NCBI GenBank assembly: GCA_018136815.1
Contig: CM030938.1
Location: 4,607,724-4,671,723 of the forward strand
DNA: 64,000 nucleotides
Direction: 5' to 3'
Source: Isochrysis galbana
Taxonomy: Eukaryota; Haptophyta; Isochrysidales; Isochrysidaceae
This document shows positions 39,589-51,289 of the stretch, piece after piece. A program made the position numbers and the translations under genes. The first letter of the stretch is position 1; each line of letters opens with the position of its first letter. Below the pieces are notes generated by a model. The model searched no databases. It had not been told where the DNA came from and saw only the letters and a program-made list of their open reading frames with translations.

Positions 39589-42500
39589 TAGCCCGGTCAC
39601 TCACTATGGGGGTGCGGAGGGCACCAGCAATTATGGGTAAATGAAGGGCTAAATAAGCTCCCTATAGGTTCCGGTAGGATGGATCAGCAAAAAAAATTGG
39701 GGGTTCCCCGGCGAAATTTTCGAAAAATGCCGAATTTCAGGCCTTCGAAGACGGTGCGCGAAATACAGTCGGGCCCCCTCCGGTATATTTTTAGTGAGGC
39801 CCTTCATGCGAGGCACAAACATGGAATGACGAGGAAAATTTTGACGCCAACTCACTGGGTCTACAAGGGTGGTTCTTTGCACACTGGACCCTAAGTCAAA
39901 CTCATAATTTTGCACTTCAATGTGTACGAAAGTATCACAAAACTCAAGACGCTTACGTGAACCACTAGTCACCGAGGGCTAGAGCGGCTAATTTGGCACC
40001 GCGACCGGGCGGACGGCATGGTCTTTTCTTTCATCCATTTCAACTAGGACAGCAGAAAACGTTAAATCAAGATATGCTGGTCTAGTGGCCGAGCCAATTG
40101 CCCTCTCCAGCCTCGCACATCTTGTCGAATATCGGCATTGGCGAAAAAACCGCCTAAACGGTAATGTACCGAGATGCGTTCGAACACCCAACTTCCCACC
40201 TCTACCGAGCGCGCTGCCGGCGCTTTCTCGGTCATCCACTACGATAGAATGCCCTACCAGGCACCATATCCGAATATGCCGCCCGAGCAGCCACGCCAAT
40301 CGCCGCCGCCGCCCGCGCGCATCGCGAAATAGTCGGCCGTGCGTGGCGCCGACGACTACGCGAACGTCACCCGGCCGAACGGGCCGAGTGTCCAACTCTC
40401 GACCGCTACCGGGCGCGCTGCCGGCGCTTTCTCAGTCATCCACTACGATAGAATGCCCTACCAGGCACCATATCCGAATATGCCGCCCGAGCAGTCACGC
40501 CAATCGCCGCCGCCGCCCGCGCGCATCGCGATATAGTCGGCCGTGCGTGGCGCCGACGATTACGCCAACGTCACCCGGCCGAACGGGCCGAGTGCCCAAC
40601 TTTCGACCGCTGCCGGGCGCGCTGCCGGCGCTTTCTCGGTCATCCACTACGATAGAATCCCATACCAGGCACCATATTCGAATATGCCGCCCGAGCAGCC
40701 ACGCCAATCGCCGCCGCCGCCCTCGCGCATCGCGAAATAGTCGGCCGTTTGTGGCGCCGACGACTATGCGAACGTCACCCGGCCGAACGGGCCGAGTGCC
40801 CAACTTTTGACCGCTACCGGGCGCGCTGCCGGCGCTTTCTCGGTCATCCACTACGATAGAATCCCATACCAGGCACCATATCCGAATATGCCGCCCGAGC
40901 AGCCACGCCAATCGCCGCCGCCGCCCTCGCGCATCGCAAAATAGTCGGCCGTGTGTGGCGCCGACGACAACGCCAACGTCACCCGGCCGAACGGGCCGAG
41001 TGTCCAACTTTCGACCGCTACCGGGCGCGCTGCCGGCGCTTTCTCGGTCATCCACTACGATAGAATCCCATACCAGGCACCATATTCGAATATGCCGCCC
41101 GAGCAGCCACGCCAATCGCCGCCGCCGCCCGCGCGCATCGCGAAATAGTCGGCCGTGTGTGGCGCCGACGACTACGCCAACGTCACCCGGCCGAATGGGC
41201 CGAGTGCCCAACGTTTGACCGCTACCGGGCGCGCTGCCGGCGCTTTCTCGGTCATCCACTACGATAGAATCCCATACCAGGCACCATATCCGAATATGCC
41301 GCCCGAGCAGCCACGCCAATCGCCGCCGCCGCCCTCGCGCATCGCGAAATAGTCGGCCGTGTGTGGCGCCGACGACTACGCCAACGTCACCCGGCCGAAC
41401 GGGCCGAGTGTCCAACTCTCGACCGCTACCGGGCGCGCTGCCGGCGCTTTCTCGGTCATCCACTACGATAGAATCCCATACCAGGCACCATATTCGAATA
41501 TGCCGCCCGAGCAGCCACGCCAATCACCGCCGCCGGCCACGCGCATCGCGAAATAGTCGGCCGTGCGTGGCGCCGACGACTACGCCAACGTCACCCGGCC
41601 GAACGGGCCGAGTGCCCAACTTTTGACCGCTACCGGGCGCGCTGCCGGCGCTTTCTCGGTCATCCACTACGATAGAATCCCATACCAGGCGCCATATCCG
41701 AATATGCCGCCCGAGCAGCCACGCCAATCGCCGCCGCCGCCCTCGCGCATCGCGAAATAGTCGGCCGTGTGTGGCGCCGACGACAACGCCAACGTCACCC
41801 GGCCGAACGGGCCGAGTGTCCAACTTTCGACCGCTGCCGGGCGCGCTGCCGGCGCTTCCTCGGTCATCCACTACGATAGAATCCCATACCAGGCACCATA
41901 TTCGAATATGCCGCCCGAGCAGCCACGCCAATCGCCGCCGCCGCCCTCGCGCATCGCGATATAGTCGGCCGTGCGTGGCGCCGACGACTATGCGAACGTC
42001 ACCCGGCCGAACGGGCCGAGTGCCCAACTTTCGACCGCTACCGGGCGCGCTGCCGGCGCTTTCTCGGTCATCCACTACGATAGAATCCCATACCAGGCAC
42101 CATATCCGAATATGCCGCCCGAGCAGCCACGCCAATCGCCGCCGCCGCCCTCGCGCATCGCGAAATAGACGGCCGTGTGTGGCGCCGACGACTACGCGAA
42201 CGTCACCCGGCCGAACGGGCCGAGTGTCCAACTTTCGACCGCTACCGGGCGCGCTGCCGGCGCTTTCTCGGTCATCCACTACGATAGAATGCCCTACCAG
42301 GCACCATATTCGAATATGCCGCCCGAGCAGCCACGCCAATCGCCGCCGCCGCCCTCGCGCATCGCGAAATAGTCGGCCGTGCGTGGCGCCGACGACTACG
42401 CCAACGTCACCTGGCCGAACGGGCCGAGTGCCCAAGTTTCGACCGCTACCGGGCGCGCTGCCGGCGCTTCCTCGGTCATCCACTACGATAGAATCCCATA

Positions 42501-43886
42501 CCAGGCACCATATCCGAATATGCCGCCCGAGCAGCCACGCCAATCGCCGCCGCCGCCCTCGCGCATCGCGAAATAGTCGGCCGTTTGTGGCGCCGACGAC
42601 TACGCCAACGTCACCTGGCCGAACGGGCCGAGTGCCCAACTTTCGACCGCTACCGGGCGCGCTGCCGGCGCTTTCTCGGTCATCCACTACGATAGAATCC
42701 CATACCAGGCACCATATCCGAATATGCCGCCCGAGCAGCCACGCCAATCGCCGCCGCCGCCCGCGCGCATCGCGAAGTAGTCGGCCGTGTGTGGCGCCGA
42801 CGACTACGCGAACGTCACCCGGCCGAATGGGCCGAGTGTCCAACTTTCGACCGCTACCGGGCGCGCTGCCGGCGATTTCTCGGTCATCCACTAAGATAGA
42901 ATGACACAAAAGGCATCAATTGGAAAGATGCCACCCTTCCAGCTACGCCAATCGCCGCCGCCGCCCGCGCACATCGCGTCGAAGTTGGCCCTGTGCAACA
43001 CCGAAAACAAGACCAGGGCTACGGGCCGAACGGGCCCGAGTGCCCAACTTTCGAACGCGACTGCGCTTGCCGCTGGCACTTCCTTACCCCTCAGCTTGCA
43101 TTTGGCAAGTTAACACACTTCACATGAAATGGTTCCGCCCCAGGAGCCAAATTCATGTACCTAGCGGCCTCGGCGTACACCTTTGCGGTGAAGGCGGAGA
43201 TGAGACGTGAACACGACACACACCAGCTCTCAAGATTTCGGATCAACGCTGGGCGCGAACGCGTGGGGCCGGGCCAGGAGGCTTTGGGGGTTACAGGCAG
43301 GCCCGGAACAGCCGGGTCGCGACCGGCCCGTCGCGCCGCACGGCCACTTGAAGAGCTGCACCTCCAGGCGTCCAATCGAGCGCTTGTCGACGTCAATAGG
43401 GGCCGTGGCCCTGGGCGTCGGGCCGGATCGAATCGAGGCATTCCTGCGGTGCGAGGGGCCAGGATGGGTTAGTGCGAGTGTGTGCGACCCTCAAGAACCA
43501 GCGTGCGACCTACTAGTGACCCCCCACCCTGCTCGCGAGAGCTCTGGGCTCTGCATGGCCACCACCTCCAGGCCATTCTTCGGCCGATCGCGGGCGATCG
43601 GACGTCGCGGAAGCTCCGCGTTTCTAATACTGATGCGCCCCACATTCACCAATCTGATTCCCTTCCGTGAGCGCCCCCCTCAATCTCCCAAAATAGCCCG
43701 CCACGCGCGGGGGAAGGGAGGGGAGTCCCTCACCGACGCCATTGCCCTTCGTGGGGTGGGAGGGGGTGGTTCGGAGGGGGGAGGGAGTTGGCGGGGCAGG
43801 TAGGGGGGGACCCTAAGGAATCCTTGGACACCCAGGGGAGGTGGGAAATAGTGGTTAAAAAGAGTGAGTGACCGGGCTAACATTGC
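39582..43886. mobile_element. TIR transposon-like element, 4291 bp, with 7-bp target duplication
   Basis: The element spans 39589-43879 with 17-bp terminal inverted repeats TAGCCCGGTCACTCACT (left, plus strand; right, in reverse complement). A perfect 7-bp direct duplication ACATTGC flanks it at 39582-39588 and 43880-43886. The left subterminal part (39589-39805, ending GTATATTTTTAGTGAGGCCC) recurs at 48807-48995. The right subterminal part (about 43803-43879, with ATCCTTGGACACCCAGGGGAGG) recurs at 52420-52494 and inverted at 51213-51290. The interior is dominated by a 204-bp tandem array. No transposase is evident. The 7-bp duplication does not identify a superfamily by itself. Confidence 0.8.
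40135..42990. repeat. 204-bp tandem array, about 13-14 units
   Basis: The word GTCATCCACTA.GATAGAAT recurs 14 times at 204-bp spacing from about 40230 to 42882. The core units differ by only a few bases, and the first and last units are clearly diverged, as expected from unequal exchange. Because 204 is a multiple of three, frames are preserved. One plus-strand frame gives a 65-aa ORF (MRGADDYANVTRPNGPSAQL...) that ends at the same TAG in nearly every unit. Another plus-strand frame and one minus-strand frame run almost uninterrupted through many units. The minus frame is interrupted by a CGA-to-TGA change near 41526. I do not annotate these frames as genes. Confidence 0.93.
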
Positions 43887-45339
43887 CGGTGCTGTGTACG
43901 TACTACTGTGCACCCACGCACCCACGCACTAACGCACCCACTGAATGCTACGTGCCGCGCGTGCGCGCGCACGAGGAGCTGCACGGCCAAGCGGCAAGTG
44001 GGGAGTTGCTCTTCGGCGCGGGCACCACGGCCGACTCGGAGCTTGCGCGGCTCCACCTGCTGCTGCGCGCGTTGCGCTGCTGCCGCTACACGGGCGGCGC
44101 GCCGGCGCGCCCGCGCACGATGGGACCGTGCTACTCCTTGTGCACGCGTGGGCCGCCTACTGCGTGGGGAGGCAGCGGCGGCGGTCGGAGGTGCGCCGGT
44201 GGTGCCGCGTGCCCGCCGCCGCCTTCACGGCCGTGGACCGGCTGCTCGCCGCACTCGCACTCGCTGCGCGCGACCGACCGGCCGACGCTCACGTTGCGCG
44301 CTGCGCGTCGCCTGCGCGTTCCACCTGCGCGGGGCCGCGCGTGTCCCGATAGGCATTTTGTCATTTGACCGCGCATTCCCTCGCGCGCGCTGCCGCGCTG
44401 CCCGCTAAAGCAAGCAACATTAGCAACCAGCAACCGCAACAGTGACAAGTGGAAGTGTGGAAGTGCGTCAACACCGTGTCAACACTTGTTGTGCCCTGCG
44501 TCAACACTTGCAAGAGGCCAGATGGGTTAAGACCTTGCCCAAGCTACTGTAATGGGCCCTCGAGGGCGTGTCAACGTGAACCCATACGCCCTGGCAGGTG
44601 GAGGGAAGATACGGGCGATGTCGGAGTAGAGAAGGGGAACCTTGAGCACTGGTAGGTAGGCTTGTGGCCCAGAATCTTCAGATGTTTTGTTTCTATGTGT
44701 AGCGGATATTTTCAAGATTTTTACACTATCATACATTTTACCGTGCCCAATTCGTCCGGTCACTATTCGCCGTTACGCTTTAGCTGTTCCGCTCGCCTTA
44801 CGGCAGTGGGTCGGTGGGCTGTGTGATGGTCTTGCATGCGCCATGGGAGGAGGGCATGCGATTCCATGAAGGAGTGAAAAAAGGTGGGAGCTCGTGACCC
44901 CCCATGGATTAACTTAGTTGGAAAGCGAGGGAGACGGCGTTTACGAACGAATCTCTAAGCATACGTCGTTGGTGCGCCGAATGCGCAATGCACGAGCTCC
45001 ACGATGAGCGAGCAGCAAGCACGGAAGCAAGCGCCGGCGTTGTAAATAATCGTCCCTAGAGAAGGCCGAGGTGTGTGCTCGAGAGACACGTTTCAACATG
45101 CGCGTGTGGAGATCATGAAGACGTGTTTCCCGAGCTACTTGGACGGGATAGTTGATGCCGGCAGTAGTGGGCGCCTGTTGGCCTCTCGCCTTCATTCACA
45201 AGATGAATGATCTCCAGAGAAGGATGTGGAGTGAGGCATCAATGCTTCAACGACGCTCGCGTGAAGACGCCTCACATTGCTACGAACCGCACTAATGATT
45301 CGATTATGCACGAGCGAGTAGCAGAATGCGCATGGTCAC
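43887..45339. other. Region with one possible coding fragment
   Basis: About 43945-44350 has coding-like Ala/Arg/Leu-rich sequence (EELHGQAASGELLFGAGTTADSELARLHLLLRALRCC, about 43972-44090) that continues in a different frame (VLLLVHAWAAYCVGRQRRR). It could be a decayed gene piece. At 44573-44593 a 21-bp word matches 39456-39475 in reverse complement. The rest shows nothing. Confidence 0.3.
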
Positions 45340-47798
45340 TTAATCCAGCGCCTCATGGACAGCGACGATGAACGTAACACAAAGCGCCACAATCATGTAG
45401 AGCAGCAAACTTTCAACAAGATCCTTATTGAAGAGCAAGTCCGTGAGCCAGTGCGATTGTGGAGAAGCAAAGGTATGCTCCCTGAGTAGAATCACTTGCT
45501 CCTGCATTGTGTCATCCGCCTCATTGTCAGATTCCAACATTCCAGACATGAAGGGGAAGCACGATCCCGGGAACGATGGCGTGCTGGTCACTCGCGGAAG
45601 GCCATTGGGGGCCAGGGATGTGCCGCGCGCGTGCTCCAGCGCGATAGAGGAGGTGCTCGAATCACTCTCTAGGGGCACATTCTCGCACTCAGCCTCGCTT
45701 GGCGAGGTGTCTCGCGAAGCAGACATCGGGTCTTCCACGGAACCACCCTCGGCACGCCGGGAAGCCTCGGAGGACAAGGAATTTTCGGCCGTTGCCTCTA
45801 GTAGGCTGCTGAGCCCTAGTGACGAAGAGCAGGGCCCATCAATCGTGGCTGCCATGATGGAGGGGCCACCATCTACGTGGGCAGAAGCAAATGATGACGG
45901 CAGAAGCGGTGTAGTACGGGCGTTTGTGGGTTCCATGCCCGCAAAGGCGACGCGTCCTGAATTAGCATAGACTGTGGACCCTTCTTTCGCGGTGGCCTCA
46001 GCCGGTTCAATGGCGTCTCTGCGCGCAATGTCCCGTCGCAATCGCCTCGTGAGCAGTAAACTCAGTTGTGCCCGCCTGTTCAATTCAAGTTCCTCCATGA
46101 TGAGTTTGCGCTGCCAGCAGGCGGCGAGAGCCTCATGAAGGCTGAAGTGCGCCTGCAACGCACCGGAAGGCATGGGATGAGGCAAGCGGTGAGCTGGCAT
46201 GTGACTGCAGTTGGCCGCCGCGCAAGGATAGAGTCGTTTAGCCGTGATAATCCAAAATGAGAGAAGGTGTGTGTGAGAGGGGGGGGGGCACCGCTTCTCA
46301 CAATGGCCCCAGCGAGTATAGTGGTGACCGTTGCGCGCGTCAAGTAGAATAGGCGAGTGGGGATGGCCGTGCCCTCATCTGAGATCATCTCACGTCGTAT
46401 GTCCCGAGTGAGTAAACTCGCAATGAGTAAAAGAAGGATCCACTGGCACTGCGCTTTAGAGCACGGCAACGTAGCCACAAGCAGTCCGCGGGACATGTCG
46501 AGCAGCGGCTCGGCGGACCACTCCTGCTCGCGTGGCGTAAGACCGAGGAAGTGCGTAGCCATGCCGTCGGGACCAAGGTCAGTCGTAGGCGTCATCCTGA
46601 ATGCTGTCGAGCGTCGCAGATCGGGGCCGCCTCCAGAAGCAGCGCAGAAAAACTCCTCCTCCGCCGTGCACTTGATCTCCCACACCATCCAGATGGTGCG
46701 AATGAGGAGTACAACGGGCACCATGTAGACCAAGTGCTTCGAGACTGAGGCCCGCCTCTTGCCGTGGTTGCAACCAAGGAGGCCTGGTCCAAATAACAGC
46801 AGGAGAAGGGGCAGCGTCTTGGGCAAGATTCTCAGACGAGCACTGTACTCGCCTATCAAGGCGTCGAACAGCATGAGGATCGTCTCTGTGACGGCAACGA
46901 GGAAGTTTGCGTGCACCAGCGGTCCTTCCACCCATGCGCGCGATATCGCCTTGACGTCAACAAGGTGAGAAAGCTCGATCCCCTCGTCGAGCGCTAAGCG
47001 CAAATCGCCCATAGTCTTCTCACGCTCGAGGCTGTGTCGAAGCGCAGCCAGCGCAATGCCGTAGGTCAGCAGACCACTGCAGAGCAATGTCACCGGGCCC
47101 CGCAACAGCCAGACAATGATGTTGCCGCCCAGGAGACCGGCATGCCTAAAGGTCTCGCTAACGGCGCAAGCGAGGAGCGGCCACATGAACGGCAATCGTC
47201 TGGGCAAGGGACACGGGAGAATGGCCCAGAGGACCCCAAGATTGATCATGTAGAAGGTGAAGAATCCTTCCAAGTGCCTGCTCACAGTGCGCTCCTTTGC
47301 TGGCGCCGAGACGGTGTGCAAGGACAGCAGGCCTGTGTGAAGCAGCTGGATGGCAACGAATGCAGTCATCGTGCTGGTTTCGCTGAACGGGATGGCGAAG
47401 ACAGAGCTCCGGCTCGGAAACAGCAGCTTCGAGGTGACACTGGCGCCGAGCAGGGTGAGGAAGGAGCAGTAGAGGTACCAGATGGACGAGTGGAGCTCAA
47501 ACGCGAGGGCTCCGCTGAGGCACACAATGTTGAGGCTGATGAGCGGAGAAATGGAAGTGAGCTGCGAGCGCAAGCGGAGGATGAAGGGAAGATTCTCCGT
47601 CTGAGGATCGATGTCGTGGAGCCACTGATGCAACTGATCGGCCTGCTGAAAGAGCTTGCTGAGCTTGCTCCCCTTACTCCAGCTCTGCAGGTGTCTCCGA
47701 AGGAGCGGAGGTGTGGGAGAGAATGGAGATTCGGGGGAGGAGGGCCCACTGGTGGGTGGTGGGGCGGGGTGGGTGGGAATCTGGATGGAAGGGCGCAT
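45340..47798 (-). CDS. Polytopic membrane protein, two exons, 769 aa
   Basis: Model: complement(join(45340..46152, 46302..47798)). The 149-nt intron has donor GTGAGA and acceptor TTGCAG, phase 0, joining ...TTILAGAI to AHFSLHEALAACW. The N-terminal 60 residues are Pro/Ser-rich. About eight to ten hydrophobic stretches follow (for example ISLNIVCLSGALAF, FFTFYMINLGVLWAILPC, LPLLLLLFGPGLLG, VVLLIRTIWMVWEI, WILLLLIASLL). Then comes a roughly 200-residue Ser/Glu-rich cytosolic-type region and a final membrane segment (VESLLLYMIVALCVTFIVAV) ten or so residues from the C-terminus. No transporter or enzyme signature is recognised. A long GA/CT tract lies immediately upstream. Confidence 0.7.
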
Positions 47799-47809
47799 GG
47801 AGGAGATGG

Positions 47810-48600
47810 GGAGGGAGAAAGGTAGGAGGGGCGGAGCGGGAGGGGAAGGGGGGGAAGGGAGTGGGGGTGAGGGAGAGGGAGGGAGAGAGTGGGGGTGGGG
47901 TGGGGGGAGAGGAGAGGAGAGAGAGAAAAGACAGAGAGCGCGCGGGGAGTTGATGGAAGAACGTTACCGAGGAGCGAGCCGATCGCTCCAGTTCCGAGTG
48001 AGAAAACTGTGGGAAACACCACCGAAAGACGTTAGATTTGCGCTCTCCGGCGGCAACCGCCGACGCCGGCCGTGATGCCGGCGAACACAGACGTGTTCCG
48101 CGAGGAGATGTAAAGAAAGGAGAGCGTAGCCGGACCCCGAGATGGTTGTTTTGGGGGATACGAGGAGTACTCTCATCGTCTCTCTCCGCCGCGAGATGAT
48201 GAAGGATTTGGTCCGTGAGAGAGAGAGAAAGAGAAGGATGAGAGGCGGCGGCAGGGAAGAGGGGGGAGAGAGAGAGAGAAGTAGTACTAGTAGTAGTGAT
48301 GTTCCTAGGCGAGAGGGGGGAGAGGGGGGAGAGAGAGAGAAGAGAGAGAGAGAGTAGGGAGGGCAGGGGGGTTGGGGTGAAGACAAGGAGAGAGAAAGGG
48401 AAAGAGAGGGAAGAGGGAGAGAGAGAGGGGGAAGGGGGAGAGAGAGAGGGGGAAGGAGGGGGGGAGGGAGAGAGGGGGGGGAGTAAGCCGCGCCAAGACG
48501 GCGTCCCCTCCCCCCCGCGGCCCTTTCTTCGACAATCTCGCCGGCTTCTGCGAGGATGGCGAGAAGGCGAGGGGCTCCCAAGGTTCGCCCTCCGTCTTTG
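47810..48600. repeat. GA-rich low-complexity upstream region
   Basis: Purine-rich on the plus strand from 47810 to 47945 and again from 48210 to 48485 (GAGAGA and GGGAGAGAG), separated by ordinary sequence around 47950-48200. Long frames across it are composition artefacts. Confidence 0.8.
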
Positions 48601-49077
48601 ATATGGGGATCTCCAGATCCAGACCCCGGCTGATTGCGGAGCCTACCTGGACCCAACCGGCACGCTTGGAGGCGCGGGGGGGAGAGGATCGAAGAAAGAA
48701 GAAGGAAGAGGAGCAGATCCCGAGGCGGTCCCAGCCAGCGAACGAACGCGGGAGAACGTTTGAGACAGGACGGAGATCGGGACGAGATGTGGATGAGATC
48801 TGATGATAGCCCGGTCACTCACTATGGGGGTGCGGAGGGGCACCAGAGGCGAAACGAGCTCCCTACTCTATGTATAAACAAGTTCCCTAACAGCAAAAAA
48901 AAAGGGGGGGGGCGCTCTCCGGCGAAATCTTGGGAAACGACTCTACTCCGCGCGAAGTAGAGTCGGGCCCCCCTCCGGTATATTTTTAGTGAGGCCCTCA
49001 AACAACGAATGAGAGGCGGCAACTCTTGTCAGATCTCCGCGGGAATAGAACGAGCACTACTAAAAATAGCCGGAGCC

Positions 49078-51036
49078 ATGGCGGAGAGTTCTGAGGCGCT
49101 CGAGTCGGCGTTCGTCCGCGTGTGCACGCTCGAGGAGGGGAGCACGGCGTGGGAGGCGGCGGCGGCTGTATTGGACAGTCCTCCTGCCTCGTCACCGCAC
49201 GCCCACGCCCTCCAACGCTGGAGCCACAGCGAGTGCGGATCGGAGGAGAGAGAAAAGTGCCGAGCAGAGCTGGCGGAGGCTTTCGGCCATGGTGAGGAGT
49301 CCAAGCCCTACCGAGCGCTGTGGGCGGGGTGTAGAGCGCTAGTGGGGCGGGGGATGCTCCTAAGGGGCATTGGGAACCTCGGCCTCTCATGCGCACTTGT
49401 GAGGGCAGTGGAGACGGCCGACAATAGTGAGCGCCCTACGAAGCTCTGTGGGTGGTGGGGAGAAGCTCATTGGGCCGGAGAGATAGCGGTAGGGCGCGGG
49501 CCTTTGGCTCAGGCCAGCTCTTGAAGAAAGCACCGCTCGGAGGGGCTTGTGAGGATTGTTCACCCCAGTGGGTGCTAAGGGCGAGCGCAAAGACGATGAC
49601 GAAGGCGACAACGGGAGCGTGCCGAGAGCATATTTGGTAGAGCGTCTCCAAAGGCAGGGCCAGCAGGATGCAACCGCGGCAGAGCACCTGGACTTGAGCA
49701 TTGCTGACTCTGCTTCGCCCGAGCGCCCCGCTTTACACACGCTCTGCCGCTGCGCAGGAAACACGTACCTCACATGGTCTCTTGCGTTGCCATCGAAATG
49801 CGACGAGCCCATCCTGCTGAAGCCAAGTGAGGGTGATACTCGGCCCGTAACTCCTGCCTCAATTGGCGTGACTGCAGATATGCCGCCTGCGGCACTCAAG
49901 GTACAACTGGCTTTCACCTCGCTCGAGCTCCCGCATCTGTGCTGCGCATGATTCTGTTAAGCGCTCTAGTCGCGCACCACTAACCCGAGAGATTACCAGC
50001 CACTGCTGAAATTTCTCGCCAAGGTGCACATTACCTCAGCGGTGGCGACGCTTTTTGTAGGCGCTCGACCTCGGAGGCGGAGATCAGCGGCTAATTCGGA
50101 GTCGGCTCGAAGCCGGCGACGTGCACGGGGCCATCAATATTCTGGAAAGCAACCACGTGGCAGGACCACTGTGCGATGATTCTAACCTGGCGGATGGAGC
50201 TCAAGACGTGCCCTCGGCCGGTGGTCATCACCACATCCTCACAGGGGGAACTTTGGCCACACGGCTAGCCAATGCTGAATTCTTTTCACAGCACTTCCCT
50301 GCGTCAACTTTCGTGGTTGTCTCGCCACTTATGGAAGGCAGGCTCACCGTGGATGCCGGTGAGGGCGAGATCTTGAGGATGCTCCAATCTTCTGCAGGCA
50401 CAATCACTCACGCACTTGTCATTGCGAAAGGTGAGTCCCGTGGAGCACAAAAGCGTCTTGTACATGTAGCACTTGTACGCCGCCGCCGCACTTCGACTCC
50501 CCCCCTCCCCTGCTGGTCCGCCCGCGACTGCTGCAGGATCCACCGATCTCCACCTAGCGTGGCTCTCCACAAGTGGACGGTCCAAAAGCGACGGAGCTGC
50601 CCTATCCGCAGTGCACAAAGCAGGCGCAAGTGAGCCTTCGAGGGCGATCGACCTTTTCAGCGGATTCGTGCAGCTCGCTGTCAATTCTCCCTGCGTTGAC
50701 GCAGCGCGGTGCGGTGCCTGCGCTCTGATATTTGCCGGGGTGGCCGCGCACGCTCTCGGTGGGAAGCGAGTCGCGGCTCGGGGCCGCTACTTCCGACGTG
50801 TCCCACAGAGTGAGCTTCAATCCGCCGAAGAGGAGAAGGCCTGCTTTGAACGCTTTGTGGCCCTTGATTGGAATGCCTCGGTCGCCGGCGCCCCCTGCAA
50901 TACCTCGTTCACTTCCAAGGAGGATACAATCGCATCGCAAAAGGGTCGAGTAGCAGGGGTGGCGACGAACAAGTTCAACCCTGTCTTTATTGGTGCGCTC
51001 GGCACGAGCAAGCCACGCTTGGACGCAGTGGTCTGA
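49078..51036 (+). CDS. Spliced gene of unknown function inside the TIR pair
   Basis: The first exon is supported: 49078-49291, starting MAESSEALESAFVRVCTLEE with donor G|GTGAGG, phase 1. An internal exon ends at 50430 (RSRLEAGDVHGAINILES, then FVVVSPLMEGRLTV, HALVIAKG) with donor GTGAGT, phase 1. The last exon 50537-51036 (STDLHLAWLSTSGRSK, then LFSGFVQLAVNSPCVD, CGACALIFAGVAAHALGG) fits in phase and ends at a TGA. Between 49292 and about 50060 there is at least one further exon, around 49680-49830 (LHTLCRCAGNTYLTW), whose borders I cannot fix. No family is recognised. It may be a host gene captured by the element, or host sequence flanked by two partial elements. Confidence 0.45.
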
Positions 51037-51289
51037 TCAACGCACCGGTTGGGGTGTATTAGAAATCTTTTCAAGTATCTCTGCGCGCACACGGCCATGC
51101 GATTCTATTTCAGTCCCTCTGCCTTTGCGCTCGCCCTCCCTCCCGCATTGCGGCATCTCCCGCTCGGGCTCTACGGCATATGGGGGCTCGGCGGGGCGGC
51201 ACACTGTGGTCGTAGCCCGGTCACTCGCGCTTTTTAACCACTATTTTCCACCCCTCCTGGGTGTCAAGGATTCCCCAGGCACGCCCCTT

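Noticed and set aside
40495..42909. Long minus-strand and plus-strand ORFs across the 204-bp array
   Set aside because: Any unit of length divisible by three without stops gives such frames. There is no independent sign of translation, so they are treated as a repeat and discussed only as a finding.
46080..46301. C-terminal tail of the 572-codon ORF
   Set aside because: It is the unspliced read-through of a GT-AG intron; the phase-0 join to the downstream exon gives a coherent protein.
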